64,000 nucleotides of DNA from Xylocopa sonorina. Lineage: Eukaryota; Arthropoda; Insecta; Hymenoptera; Apidae. The position numbers were made by a program, and so were the translations under genes. The notes beneath the pieces are model-generated. The model worked only from the letters and a program-made list of their open reading frames with translations, had not been told where the DNA came from and made no database searches. Positions 39,258 through 52,200 of the stretch are shown here, piece after piece (positions within the stretch are counted from its first letter, which is position 1; the number at the start of each line of letters is the position of its first letter). The DNA is taken from NCBI RefSeq assembly GCF_050948175.1, contig NC_135199.1, positions 11,474,501 to 11,538,500 of the forward strand, given 5' to 3'.

Positions 39258-42200
39258 CTTTTCTCGTTTGGAAAATCGAGTCTCCCTTGGAGGAGGCCCT
39301 CTGCAGCAGCTTTTAGGAGACACGTGACCAGACACGCCCCGAATTTCTCGTATAATTCAAGAATCGCTGTCGGTGCCTGTCTCGATACATTTATCCCGGC
39401 TGCGCGAGGGGTTGGGCCCGTCCTCTTTCGATTGACGCGTCGTCTCCTCTTACGAGGGGAGGCCGCGCCTCTGGAAGCTGCGTGAATCGCTTAACAAATT
39501 AGGGGCTCGCGACCGGACGTTAAGTCGAGAACCGTACGAAACGGTAGTCGCGTTCATCTTCCTCCTTTTCTGTTCTTCGCGAGGCATTCGATCGCGTTCT
39601 CGAGGGGATCGATCGGCGGCAGACATCCGGTTCGCGGAGCCAGTCGACGCTCGAAACTTCGGGATCGCTCTTAAAGGAGTTCCAACGAGATCGTGTTTTC
39701 TAGAACGTTTCAGCTTTTCCGCGGCGGGGAACGCGCGCACACGCGTCCACCTTTCCTTTCGTTCGACGAAAGCGGATACGCGTTTACGCAACGGCTGGCG
39801 CGCTCCACAAACAATGCATCGCGTTAATTTTCCTATTTTTTTTTTTCCTCTCTTCCTTTTTCATCTGTACGCGTACAAATGTCCGTCAACCGGACCAGCC
39901 GTGCCGTGACGATCGTCCGTGGCGCGACGCACGCTTATAAAAAGAATCGCAATTAACCGCGGTGCATTCGCGCGATTGCGTAACGTCCGCGCGGGAACGG
40001 ATCGATATTCCCTCGATAGATTCTATTTTTATGCGCGCACGGTGAAACCTGACGGGACTCGCGGGAAAAATGGAACTCGCGGCGAGGTTTCGTGGGCGCG
40101 GGTGCGGCTGCACTCGTCGATGCCACCGTCCTCGCGCCTCTCCGAGAGGCGTTAACGCATAGCAGACCTCTGACGGCACGAATTTGTCGCGTTTACCACT
40201 GGCTACCGACACGTCGCGGCTTCTTGACAGGCTTAATGAATCGATCGTCGGATGAGATCACTTGGGCGCCGCTCCGTCCCTCGCGGAGCTCCAACAGTCG
40301 CCATCGAGTTGATCAAATGTAAAATTAGAACTTTTGCTTCGCTTATCTCATTATCACCTATGAAACGGACATATTTTTCAATAAGATTCGCTAAAAGGAT
40401 GGTAAACGTCATTTCACAGTTTACATTTCACAGTTTAAGAACAAGAGGAGTGACAGCTGGTTGTGATCTAGGATTTAGATGAAGAAACATTTAAAAAAAT
40501 AGATTAGAACAAAATAGAACAATCCGCAATTTTCATTGTACGTGGAAAGAAATATTAGACGTTGTTCGATGGCGTTCCTTTGCGAACGGATCAGGAATGT
40601 CGCGGCGATGGAAGCATATTCCTGCTAGTTCGTGTCCTTTGCGGGCGTTCAAGTCTCTAATTGCCAGCGCGCGTTCTCTCGAGTCTACGCGGTCCTCCTC
40701 GATTTTATTCGCCGCCGCAGCTATCGATTTTCGCGCTGAGACACGGATAGAACTCGAAGGGGTCGAGACGGGAATTCTTCCAACGATGGAAGATGAAATT
40801 TGTCGGTGTAACTAGGTGACAACGCGGGCACAGCTGCATCGCTGCCGGCGACTTAAAGTGCGGCCCACGTGGTCTGCTCTTGATAATTGATCATTTCCCT
40901 CGTCGACGCGACGTTTAAGCGTTTCTGCTCGCTCGTTCTCAACACGAATCGCGAACCGCCTTGAATTTAGGTTATTTTCTAATTGCACGCACTTTACCGT
41001 AACTTCCGGTCTAGTCGCGGCACCGCGCGCGCTCCTCTGCACGCTCGCTAGCTTCTTTTTTCCCCTCCGCGTATCTACTCTCCTTTTTTTGGCAAGATTC
41101 ACTGCGAAGATAGCCCGTTCTGTAGCTTTAACGTCTGTTTTCGTCTCGATACGATCTGTTGGAGATTGGATAATTGTTTCTTTCTTTTTTTTCCAATTCT
41201 TGGAGATTTATGTACTCTCTCGTGAGAAATAGTTTCGAAGATAGCAGCTATCCGTAGAGCATCTGTTAAAAAAATAGATAATTATCTTCAGCGAGTTTTC
41301 TCGCAGATCGATGTGGAACTCCCTCGTTCCCACGTTTCTCGCGAATCTCTGCGTCGATAACAATAGTTTTTGTACCGTTCAAAGGTCCGTTTTCTGTTTT
41401 TCCAAGTGGAGTCGCCGCGCTCGAGACAGTCGGCGATCGAATCGAAGTATCGGATTTGCGTCGAAAGACAAAGCACACGGTTCACAGGACACGCCCATGG
41501 AAGAACTCGTTTTGTCTTTCATAGAATTCCGCTGAAAGGCGAATCAAAGCTTCTTATCATGCAAATCGAGCACGATTCCTTTCAGCAAGGCCTCTTTGAG
41601 CCTCGATCGAGTCGACGAGCATCGCCGTGTCTCTCCCCGGTGTTCCCAGACCGCTGAGAAGGCAAGTGTGAACGTTCCAAGCGACAATTGACGTCATCCA
41701 CTTGACGCAAGGTGTCAGTTTTGTGTGTCACATCTACGCAGAATGCCAATCGAACGGGATCTCGAGTTCCGTGAAAACGTTGCGATACTTAACGTAACCA
41801 ATTTCCCGTCTAGGTACATACACGCGTGTCTATCCAATGAATCATGACGATGTCGGTTACGCGCCGTTGGCGAAACTGCTCCTGGTAATACGCTTCCTGT
41901 CATGACTCTGCCAAATTCTCCGCCACTTGGATCGAAAGAAATTTGTCGCATTTGTTATTATCGCCGCGGTAGCCACGTTTCGGTACCGAGTTCGCGATTC
42001 TCCTGGAAGCCACAGAGAAAAACCAACCGACAATTAATCTGTCCGCTGTCAGGAGCGATATCCTGCACGGCTTACGACACGTCCGTTAGTGGGACAAGGT
42101 CGTCGTGAAATCTGGAATGCCTTCTGAAAAACGATTCCGATTAAGATCAGATCAGCCACGATCCAGTGCGCGCTTGTACGTCGTTGGCGATCGAGCTTGA

Positions 42201-43524
42201 CTGCTCGACGGATAAACACGACCGATTCGTCCGATTGGTTAATAAAGCGTTACGGGAAACGATTAGGAGCACTGACGCGGAATTTTTTTCGCCATCGTGT
42301 TCTGTCTGTGCGAGGGGAACTCTGTTCTTGGCAGATTTTCATGTTAGAGAATTTTAACCATTCCATAAATAGAAAATCACGATGTGAATCGTAGTCTCAA
42401 AGGCATGAAAAGTAGAGAGTTATTCTAGGACCAACAATAGCCGAAATCTCAGCCGGGAATCTCGCGAAAAACGGAAACGCGGGCCCGATAGGCTTGGAAC
42501 CCGATCCAATCGGCGGGCATAATCGACGCCGGGGTGGCAGATGGCTTTAAGGCACCCCCGAACGTGGAAAACAATTTCTTCTCGCGGCAAATATTTTACC
42601 TCCAAACAGAGCACAATGGCGGCTCTCGTAACCGCGTGGTGGCACAATGGCGCTGTTAGGGCCCGACAAGGAAAAGCCTACACTTTGTGGAAACTGCTGC
42701 GGGGCCGTACAAAAGTATCGTGTTCACGTGGCCCTGCGTTCTGGTTTAAACACCGCCCCCTTTCTACGTTCGTCGTTTAACGAGAAGGCGACAACCCTCC
42801 TCGAAACCCGTGTGTGTGTATGTGTGTGTATGCTATCTATCGGAAAATATTTACCCTCGGACATTCAGACGACGGCTCTCGAGGTTCGTTCTGTGTTGTT
42901 CGAAGGAACAGAGCGACGGGATAATTGCGTTTAAATGCGATCGTTTGCGAGGACGTTAAATATCCATTGGCGATGGTACGCGTAGATATTTCGCGAAAAT
43001 TGGTCGAGTACGAACCGAAACGTTATGTCCCTAATGTTTCGGAATTTTTGAACGGTAATTTGCAACTTCGAATTATCATCGGTGATCGTCGCGAGGAGTT
43101 AATTGCAGCCACTCTCGCGATAAGAACGGTAAGCAAGAGGGCTGTTGAAAGCGGATTACCTGGCGCTTAATCTTTCGAGATCTCATTTAAAACTGTGGTC
43201 GATGGAAGAAGTAACGGGAAGAGCTGTTAAATTAAAGCGTGAGATCGCCTAGATTGCTAGCGTCCACGTCCGCGGTAGCATTTCAAGTGAAACGTGGCGT
43301 TTCGCATCTTTCGATAGGGACTTACTTCGCTTAAAATCCAACACGTTGCAACTGTTCGTCATAACCCAACACGACTTAACGACGCGCCCGCGCAGGGGCG
43401 AGAAAAAACCGAGCTTGGCCATCTTCGACCCCTGGAATTCCTTCGATCCCTTCCACCAAAGTAGATCGCCGAAATTTCACGTGACGCGTCGTATACACAC
43501 CCGTGCACACCCCCACACAATACC

Positions 43525-43526
<2 letters not shown>

Positions 43527-43583
<57 letters not shown>
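43527..43583. repeat. (CT)n microsatellite upstream of the spi His-rich exon
   Basis: Long CT tract with two TTT interruptions about 190 bp before the candidate acceptor at 43774-43775. GAGA-type factors bind such tracts in insects, but no function is shown here. Confidence 0.88.
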
Positions 43584-43589
<6 letters not shown>

Positions 43590-43775
43590 ATACACGAGTA
43601 CACAGACGCGTCTATCCTCTCGAGCAAGGATATATTATTCGGTTAGCTCGTGGCCGGTTGGCACGGCGTGTTTAACTACCCCCGGGTGTGCGTGGATCAG
43701 CCGGCTAGATGAAGCGGAGCCGGGTCGAGATAAAACACACTGTAAACGGCCGGCCGGTCGGATATTTGGTTACAG

Positions 43776-44512
43776 GGAGGCGGCGGCACGTGCGACGGAG
43801 CTCCGGGCCAGGTGGTGGAGCTCGTGCCGTTGAAGAAACAGAAGAGCAAGCAACAGCAGCGGCCGCAGCAGCAGCAGCAGCAGCGGCAGCAGCAGCGGCG
43901 GCGGCAGCAGCAGCAGCAGCAGCGGGGGTGGGAGGTTACGTGGACGGTCTGGACGGGGATGGAAGGGGAGTAGAAGGATGCGACGCGGTAGGAGCGAGCG
44001 TGCTCGAGGAGGTTAGTTGTTCACCGGTGGCGGATGGCGAGGTCTGCTGCGGCGACAGCAGTACCACCACCAACTACAGCCACCGTCGTCATCACCTCCA
44101 CCATATACACCGTCGCCATAGCCATCACCGTCACCAGTACCAGCAGCAACAACGTCGTCGATGTCACCAGCGAAGGGACAGCGCGGTGGCTAGCGGCAGC
44201 AACGAGCTCGTCGTCGACGAGGAAGCCGACGATGAGGCTACGTGCCAGGACCAGGCTGCCGCTGCTGTTTCTCCACACCGGGACATCCGCCACGAGCTCC
44301 GTCACCTACACCGTCATCATCACTTGCATCACCATCACCACCACCACCACCACCACCTCCACCACCACCATCACCATCATCATTTGCATCATCTTCATCA
44401 GCGGCTGCGGGACGACAGACCGCCCTGCGATCCCATCGTCCATCGGACCACGAACGATCGCCACGCGGATGGTACTACCGCAACAAACGATAACCCTGCC
44501 ACCGTCACTGCC
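43776..44512 (+). CDS. In-frame upstream extension of spi: Ala-, His- and Arg-rich, possibly translated
   Basis: The frame of the spi signal peptide stays open upstream to an ATG at 43709, or to a candidate acceptor at 43774-43775. It encodes a 23-residue Ala run (43856-43924), a charged HRRH/QQQQ segment (about 44080-44190) and a His/Leu tract (44315-44398). Within the tracts, base changes fall at silent positions of this frame: GCA/GCG/GCC for Ala, CAC/CAT for His, CTC/CTA/CTT/TTG for Leu, CGT/CGC/CGA for Arg, CAG/CAA for Gln. That pattern suggests translation. A protein starting upstream would carry the signal sequence internally, as a possible signal anchor. The alternative is 5' UTR with trinucleotide repeats, which is how Spitz with a normal N-terminus would be made. 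Confidence 0.4.
43856..43924 (+). repeat. (GCN)n poly-alanine tract
   Basis: 23 consecutive Ala codons in the spi-linked frame. Variation between units is only at the third base of the Ala frame. Confidence 0.9.
44315..44398 (+). repeat. (CAY)n poly-histidine tract
   Basis: 28 codons, 23 of them His, with Leu spaced through the tract. CAC and CAT alternate and Leu uses both TTG and CTN codons. Confidence 0.9.
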
Positions 44513-46167
44513 ATGACGAGAGGATGCAGGATCCCGCCCTACCTCGCCACTCTACTCATCCTCTCTTACACTCTCTTCGGTATAGCAGGTTAGTGGTATT
44601 TCTCTTTGCATTCCTTTATTTTGCGCGCGTGGTGTGATACAGTGATTACGCGCAGTGAAGTGATCATCGGGACGACGGGGTTGTTTTTAAGTCAGCGCTG
44701 TCAGAGTCGAGGATCGTTAATGGAGCCTGGTCGGTTTCCGTCGTCGCTTCGTTATCTCTTGTGAACGTGTGCTCGGTTTGTGGTGCGAGTAAACGGCTCC
44801 AATCCGGTTGACAGCACTGATTTAACGTGGAACGCGATGAATTATTAAATTTGTCGCGAATACCTTTGCCACCCATTCGTGCCGCGTTCAAAGGCCAAAG
44901 TATCTCGTGATTACGATCATCGGCAGAGGCAAAAATGTATAGTTACACGGACATGTGTCCGATAAAATTGCATTCGCGCAACGTTATTACCGCGTAATTG
45001 CGATTCGGTGCAATGTTTTCAAATTGCACCGTGCACCGGCGAAAAATGGCCGTGCGGGGCAGAGACCACTGTACAAAGAGCGATCCCATTGTTCGTATTC
45101 AGAGTACGCGATCACCAGTGGACGCGTGGCGGCGACAGATTGCAAGAATGCAACACGTGCGACGCACTCCGGGACCCTGATGGCCCGTAACAATTATGTA
45201 CATACCGCGTAAATTATTCCGTCGAATATCTCCGCATATGGCACCGTGAATGGCCCTCCGCGTAAACAAAAAAAAAACAACTTGAACGAATCGCGATACA
45301 CGCTGCTGGAATTCGTTGCTTTTAATATCCCAGCCATTTGCAGACCAAAGTGACTAACCTCGGTTCTCCAATTTTTTCAAATTTCAATTATTAAACTACC
45401 TACCGATCGATACCTATAGTCGTAATTTTATCAATATTCCGCACGGACGAAATTAACAATCCCCTCCGGAGTCGTTCCCTTGACCATTATTGTAAATTCC
45501 CTTGTACTACGAGAGGACGAATTACTGCAAATTATTGTCTAAAAATAGCATACGAGCGAGCACAGCCGCGGCAGTGTTCCCTCGATAAAACGTCCACCGT
45601 TTTTAGAGATACCACCGAGGGATACAATTTAAATTGCATTATCGGCGGCGATCATTATTGTGATTATCCTCGACGTTGGAAATAACGTTCCGCATGGGTT
45701 GTACGTAGACAATGGCCGGCGGATTCGGGGCTGGAAAGGGTGGCCGCTTGTTTTAATCGGGAGGCACGCGCAGAATCGTCTGGCGTCTTGGCGGCTTGGC
45801 GGCACATTGCAAAATTATAACAGGTGACAGATAGCCGTGGCTCGGGCCGCGCACAGGCGGATGCAACGTGCGTCGCGAGCGTTTCGCCCGCACAAGAACG
45901 CCGGTGTTCCTCGGTTAGCGCGTGGCCCCTGCCCCTGTCGCTCTTATTACCCGGCCACCGAATATTTTCCAACTTTCGAATTGTTCGACGGTATGCCGGA
46001 TTAACGAGCCGCGCCGCCGAGTGTCTGGCGTTCCTCGCCGCCCTTTTTGCCGGCCGTCGTGCGCCTCGTAAAAAACCGTCTACGATCCATTGGGTATCGA
46101 AAATGCGAAAAACGAGCAGCCTGCTCTCTTCGCCTCGAGGATATTTAGGATCTCGTTTTTACCGATA

Positions 46168-46224
<57 letters not shown>

Positions 46225-49200
46225 GCGGCGATCTGCGAAATTTCCGCACGAGCAATGACACGTGAGACGATAACGTCGGGGTAACGGAGAAAAGAAAACG
46301 GTTTTCCAGTCAAGTTCTTTTTTTTTCTTTTCCTCTTTTCTTGGATGGGGTACAAGGATAGAGAGGCACGAGCACTTAGGCCAGAGCCCTAAAATACGGG
46401 CCGGTCCTTTGTGCTCGGCGAACCTGGAAGCCGTCGGAATTTCTAAAGAGGCCATTCGACAATTCGCCTCTCTCTCCCCAGTGTAATGGGATAAATGATG
46501 CTTGGCCTTTGGTCGTTACACAACTTAATCGAGCAAATTCGCCGTTGAGGCGCTTTCTCGGCGCGCTTTTATCGATCCGCCGTCCCAATGATTTCCTCCT
46601 CCGCCGTGGACACAATGGGTCCTTTCAGCGTGTCACGGGGAGCATGATTTTCTCGCTGCGATCCCGACGCTTTTCGAATACCGCGACGTTCAAATTAATA
46701 CTATTTTTTTTTCTTCGCACCGCGGACGCGGTTGCGGCGGAGGGTAGCTGTAATTTTTGATGATTTCTGTTGACAGACGCCTGTTCATCGCGGTCGACGC
46801 CGAAGCCACGGCCACCGACGCCGACGCCTCGACCGAATATCACATTCCACATGTACACGTGCCCACCGGATTATGCGGAATGGTACTGCTTGAACGGTGC
46901 CACATGTTTTACTGTCAAAATCGCCGAGTCCCTCCTTTACAATTGTTTGTAAGTACACGTCTCCACCTACGTATTGCACGCTTTCGAAATAGTTCCGCGT
47001 CGAACGAGACGCTCGAAGATAAAAAAGAGCGATCGACGATCCTCGTCGCGATCGAAGAACGCGCGATGGCGGTTATTCAAGCGAGCGTGCCGCGGTCGAG
47101 ACTCGCGTGCGCTTTTCGCGTCCCGATCGAGAACACCCGTTAACCGATTATTATACCCATCGTATCTATCCACCGCGGCGACGTTACTGTTCATTTTAGA
47201 AATCTACCGTGAATAATGCCGGCGACCGTGGCCGGTTCCGTTGCCGGCACGGCTCCGCGCCGTTTATCCCATCGAACCTTAATTTATGCTTTGTTTAACA
47301 CGATCTTAAACCCGGTCTCTTGGGAATACGTTACTTTTACGGAGTCGAATTTCTCGCGTTCCACAGTTCGAATAGTGCCCGCGAACTTGCTCTCACGACC
47401 CACTGCGTTCCGTTCGAACTACCTTTCAGCGTTGTTTTCACCGATAACCATCGAACGTACGGCTCTGTAATCAACGTTGCCCCGTTTCAGGTATCCCCGT
47501 CTACCTGTCCCCCCCTTCCCCTACGTTAGAGAGATTTTTCAGGCCTAAAATAATTACGCGACTGTTGCGCAGGATGATTTACGAGCGGTGTAACGCGCCG
47601 TCCATTTGCGCCCGCTTTCCTTCGATTACCATCCGCGTCCGCCGCGCGGGCAAACACTCCTCGGTTTTATCAATAACCCTGCCGTTTCCACCGGCCGCAC
47701 GAACGACACGGAAATTCACTTTGCGAACGTTTAATCAAGATCTGTTTCCCTCGGCGATCGGGTACGCAAACAGCGCGCCGGCTAGCGCCGCCTCGAAATC
47801 GGCGTCCCATTTAGGAGGGGGAAGGGGGGCCTCGTTCGAACGGCCGTTTTCCAAGAGGAAGCAGAACTATCTCACGGTGCGAGGTGATTGCGACACGGCT
47901 GTATCACCGCGTGGAATTTCACCGTCGAAGACGCTTTGGAATGTTACGTAATGAGAGAGACACACCCTCGGTAAACACGCCGTGGCGGCGATCGACGAAA
48001 ATACCAGACGAACCCGACGCTTTCCCGCGATCGTCTACCATAAATCTTCCAATTAACCGGCACGAAAGAATACTTCACGGCTGTTCCCTAATTCCGCGCC
48101 GAGGACGCCACGGATCCCAGAAAGAAGTCAACCTCCTTCGCACTTGTGCAACCAGAGATCCTATACGAAACGGGCAGTTGGAATCCAGGGAGTGTTCTCG
48201 ATCGGGCGAAACGAATCACGAAAAATTCCAGAAAAAGGGATTCCTCTAACGTGTCGATCTAACGGTCGAAAAAGTCCACGACGAATCGCTAGAACCCCTA
48301 AGTATCCCGAATCACACGTACTACTGTAATTCCCTCGTTGGTTCGACGAAAAATTTGCGATCACCCCCCAGGAAGCTTGGAGAAATTCCAAAGAACCATG
48401 GTCTCTCGCACCTGTGCAGCCAAGAATCTGACTCGAGACGCTTAAACCACCCGATATGGAGGAGTGCATTCCTGTGTAAATCCAGGACGGATACCAGGAA
48501 TCTCGAAATGTCTCAGTCGAATGCCCGACCACGCGTCGAATGAAAAGAGTCGCCGGATTCACGCAAACGTCGTAACACGGGTGCCGACTTCTCGTCGTAT
48601 TTTTTCCTCCGTTTCCCGTTCACGCGCACCCCTCGTGGAGTCGAGAACCGCGTTGACACCGTGGCCTGGAACAATCGCGACGGATCCTAGAAAGGGAGAG
48701 AAGGTCGAGGGAAAAAGGGACGGTCGCGTTCTCCTTTTCGCCATCGGGGGAACCGGTAATCCTCGGTCGCGCGCGGACGACACGTACAGGAGCCATTCTT
48801 ACGGGAATCCCATGGATGCCGCCGCGGGCGACGATTGTACGAATCGGCTTTTCCTTTACGACCGCCGCGATCATCGCGGACCGACACGTTCTGGCTGCGT
48901 TTGCCTCCATTTTCGCCGTTCGAATAGATATGGACGGTGTTCGAAAGGTATCCTCGATTGTGTTTCCGTGGAGACCTTGGCTTTTAAATTGTTTGCCAAC
49001 GCGAGGGTTGGGCGAAGATTTAGGGTGCGAGCCTTCCAGTCTGAACGATGAAAACTTTTGCTGTCTCGTTTGGGCAGGACGCTCGCTTCGGAGTTTGTCA
49101 CTGGCGTAAACGTGTAGCCGTTATTATGGCCTGGTCGTATGGCACAGTACCAAATATGAATGATAAAACTTTTACGGAAGCTACGGAAGGTATTACGTAT

Positions 49201-52200
49201 TACAAAAGAGTCATTCATACAGGCGTGAGTCAATGGTGTAACTCATTCGTTATTCCGTACGACCGCACCGCGATAAACTTCTTTCCAAAGTTTCCGTGTA
49301 ACAGAAACCGTGAACAACGTGTTACTCTTACGAAATTTCCATGTAAGTGAGCACCGTTTCGCACAAACGCAGGGCAACGAACGTTAACGCCGCGTCGAGG
49401 TGCCGTCCTGGAGAGATTAGGTCAACCTTTCACCAATTTTTGAAAGAGCAAAGAACCCCAATCTATCATCTCGCATGCAAACTACGCGAGGCATCGTGCG
49501 TGCTACTTTTTCCTCGTTCGCGCTCCCATAATTCCCGCGGACAAGCTACGAGGACTCCGCGAAGCGGACGGAGAAAATTCCATCGGTGGAAAGTGCTGGA
49601 TAATGAACTGTTTCCACTTTCTTGCGGCTTGTGCTCGCGCGCGCGAGCGCGCCTCCGCGAAGACGAAGAGGACACTTCGCCAGCGCAGCGAGACGAGCGA
49701 TCCTTCTCGCCGCGTACGATATATTCGTATACGCGTTAGGCGCGAAACGTTCGATTTCGCGGGAGTTTTCAGCCGGCGTCCGTGGAAACTCGGGGCGGTC
49801 ACGCGTTCGCGCGCACGCGGTGACGTCAAACGACGAGAAACGCGGAGGAAACTAGATTTACGTGATCCGGACGCGCGCAAATCTCTTTCCATCAGCGACA
49901 CCGGTTATAATTAAGCGCAGACCGCTTGGGAAATCTACTGGAAGGCCATTGATTAAATCGATAAACGGCGCTCTGAAAGTAAGCCACGGGTGCGAATCGT
50001 TGCGCCACGTACGTCCTTAGCCGGCCGCGTGGCGATTACAAAAATCTATCCATTTCGCTGTATTTACATATCGATCCTATTTCATTTTTCCGCGTTCGTT
50101 CCGATGTTCTCACGCGTGCCACCACGAACGTTCGATCTACCGTGAAAATCGAGCGCTCAGATTGATCGTGAAACTGGCTGCTCGAAAGGTATCATCCGAT
50201 CTTCCTCCGCGGGATCGTCCGTGGACGCGTTCGCTCGTTCGATCCGACACGCTGCGGCGATTTAATCCGATCGGCTTTAGCCTTCCTTGAACCTGTGGGA
50301 AACTCGTAAAGAGTAACAATTAACGGTAGATTAATCCAGCTGGAAAACAACTGTGCCCGAGGCGGATAAAAACGTCGGAACTCGCGTTACAATGATTTCC
50401 AGGAGCTTTGTTCATCCGTTTCTTCCAGAAAAAGATCGAGTTTGTCTACCTGTTGCTACTTGTTGAGAGACTCGAGACTTCCGGGTGGAACATTGTGTCT
50501 CGTTGCCATCTACTTTCTTCTTTAGCGGTCGAATGCGCTGTTTAGAGAGAGTTGAAACGAATTTACTGACAGCCTACCCTGGTAATCCTTGTCATTTTCA
50601 CTCGAATTTAAACTGTGGAGCCAAGCGCGGTAAAAAGTTAAGAAAGTATCAAAGTTTCGTGGGAAATCTGTGTAGACGCGTTCCTGGACGGTTCGTCGAC
50701 AAAAAGAGAGCAGGATCGCTCCGTGTCTCGGTGGAATCGGTGATATTAAACGTCTCGTTGCGTGGGAGCAACGGAAGCGTTGCTCAAGTGCTTGGTTCCG
50801 CGAGGAGAAAGAAAAGAAGCGTACGGTTTGCTGAAACGAAAACGATGCCAGACACACGCACGCGGAAACACGCGATCCGCACGCGTGTGTCTTGTCAGAC
50901 GTGCCTCGTTTATCGGCGAGCGTGGCTGAGAAAAAAGACAATCGACCGTGACACCCCCCCCCCCCCCCAGGTACCCACGTGGCGATCGCGTCGATTCGAC
51001 GATCGCGAGTTTCAATTTAAACGCGATCGGTTCAATCTCGATGGAACCGCCCGGGCATTCGGCTAATTATTCCGCTCGAAGGGCGAGCCATCATCCGGCC
51101 GGTACCGTTCGGTGAAATCGACCGTGAGAATCCTTTTAATTACCGCGTAATTACGCGGCCTCTGCGAATCGATACGTTCCACGAGCGACCGTTCCTTCTC
51201 CGTTTTCGATCTTCCTTCATTAATGTCCTCCTTTATTACCATCTTCTCCGTCCTCTGCTCCTTTCTTCTCGCGCACGCTGTTCCTCTTTCATTTTTTTTA
51301 TTAATAATTAAGTGTACTAATTGGGTGGTTCGAGCGATGGCGTACCTATCTGATTAATGCCCGATACTAAAAGCGGTTTCGTGGCTAAAGAGTACGTTTT
51401 ATAGCTTCCTGGATTTCTCGCCGCGTCTTACGGAAGTGCCACGCGCAATAAAGGCGGTGGCGCGTTCCGCCGCTCTTTTATCCGGTCGACGTGCAACAGC
51501 GTCTAACCGATCGGCGTTAACATTCTTCCATTTCCGCTGTTTCAGATGCGCCAACGGTTACATCGGGCAGAGATGCGAGTTTAAGGATTTAGATGGTTCC
51601 TATTTACGTAAGTATCCGTCGTTCTCTGGCCTCTTATTGCGTTCCTCCACCCCGCCGGGCGGTGATCGTTTTATTCTAGAGCCACTGGCTATAGACCGCG
51701 CTCCTCGAGTATAATGCACTTGATACAATGCAAATCCAACGAGAGCCCTCCCTTGTTCAATCTGAAACGCGCGCAGGGACAGGAAGCTGTCTAACCGTCC
51801 GCTGGCTAAGAAAGTGACGTTTCTGTTACAGCTTCCCGGCAACGTGTAATGTTGGAGACAGCCAGCATCGCCGGCGGTGCCACGATAGCAGTATTCCTGG
51901 TCGTTATCATTTGCATAGCGGCTTACATCCACTGCAAGCGAAAGCAAAAGGAATTACGGTCGAGGTGAGTAATTCTCTTCTTCGACTTTCAGCGAATGAC
52001 GCTGCAACTACTTTTCGACCGTTCTCCAATCAGTCTGCGTTCTCCATTTTTTCTCTCTCCCTCTCTATCGTTATCTCTTCATCTTATCAAAGTCGAAGAG
52101 AAAGTGCTTCGATGGCAAAAATTTTGTCGAGCTTCATGTTACCAATATTCACACGACAGTGGGCGCACGAATTTCACATTCGACGTTATTTCTATGCCAA

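Larger units (their letters stand above)
31001..43775. other. Gene-free stretch, probably spi intron 1 (distal part)
   Basis: GC- and CpG-rich with several CT microsatellites and many compositional open frames. No exon, RNA gene or mobile element can be supported. The stretch ends at the candidate acceptor before the spi His-rich exon. Confidence 0.45.
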
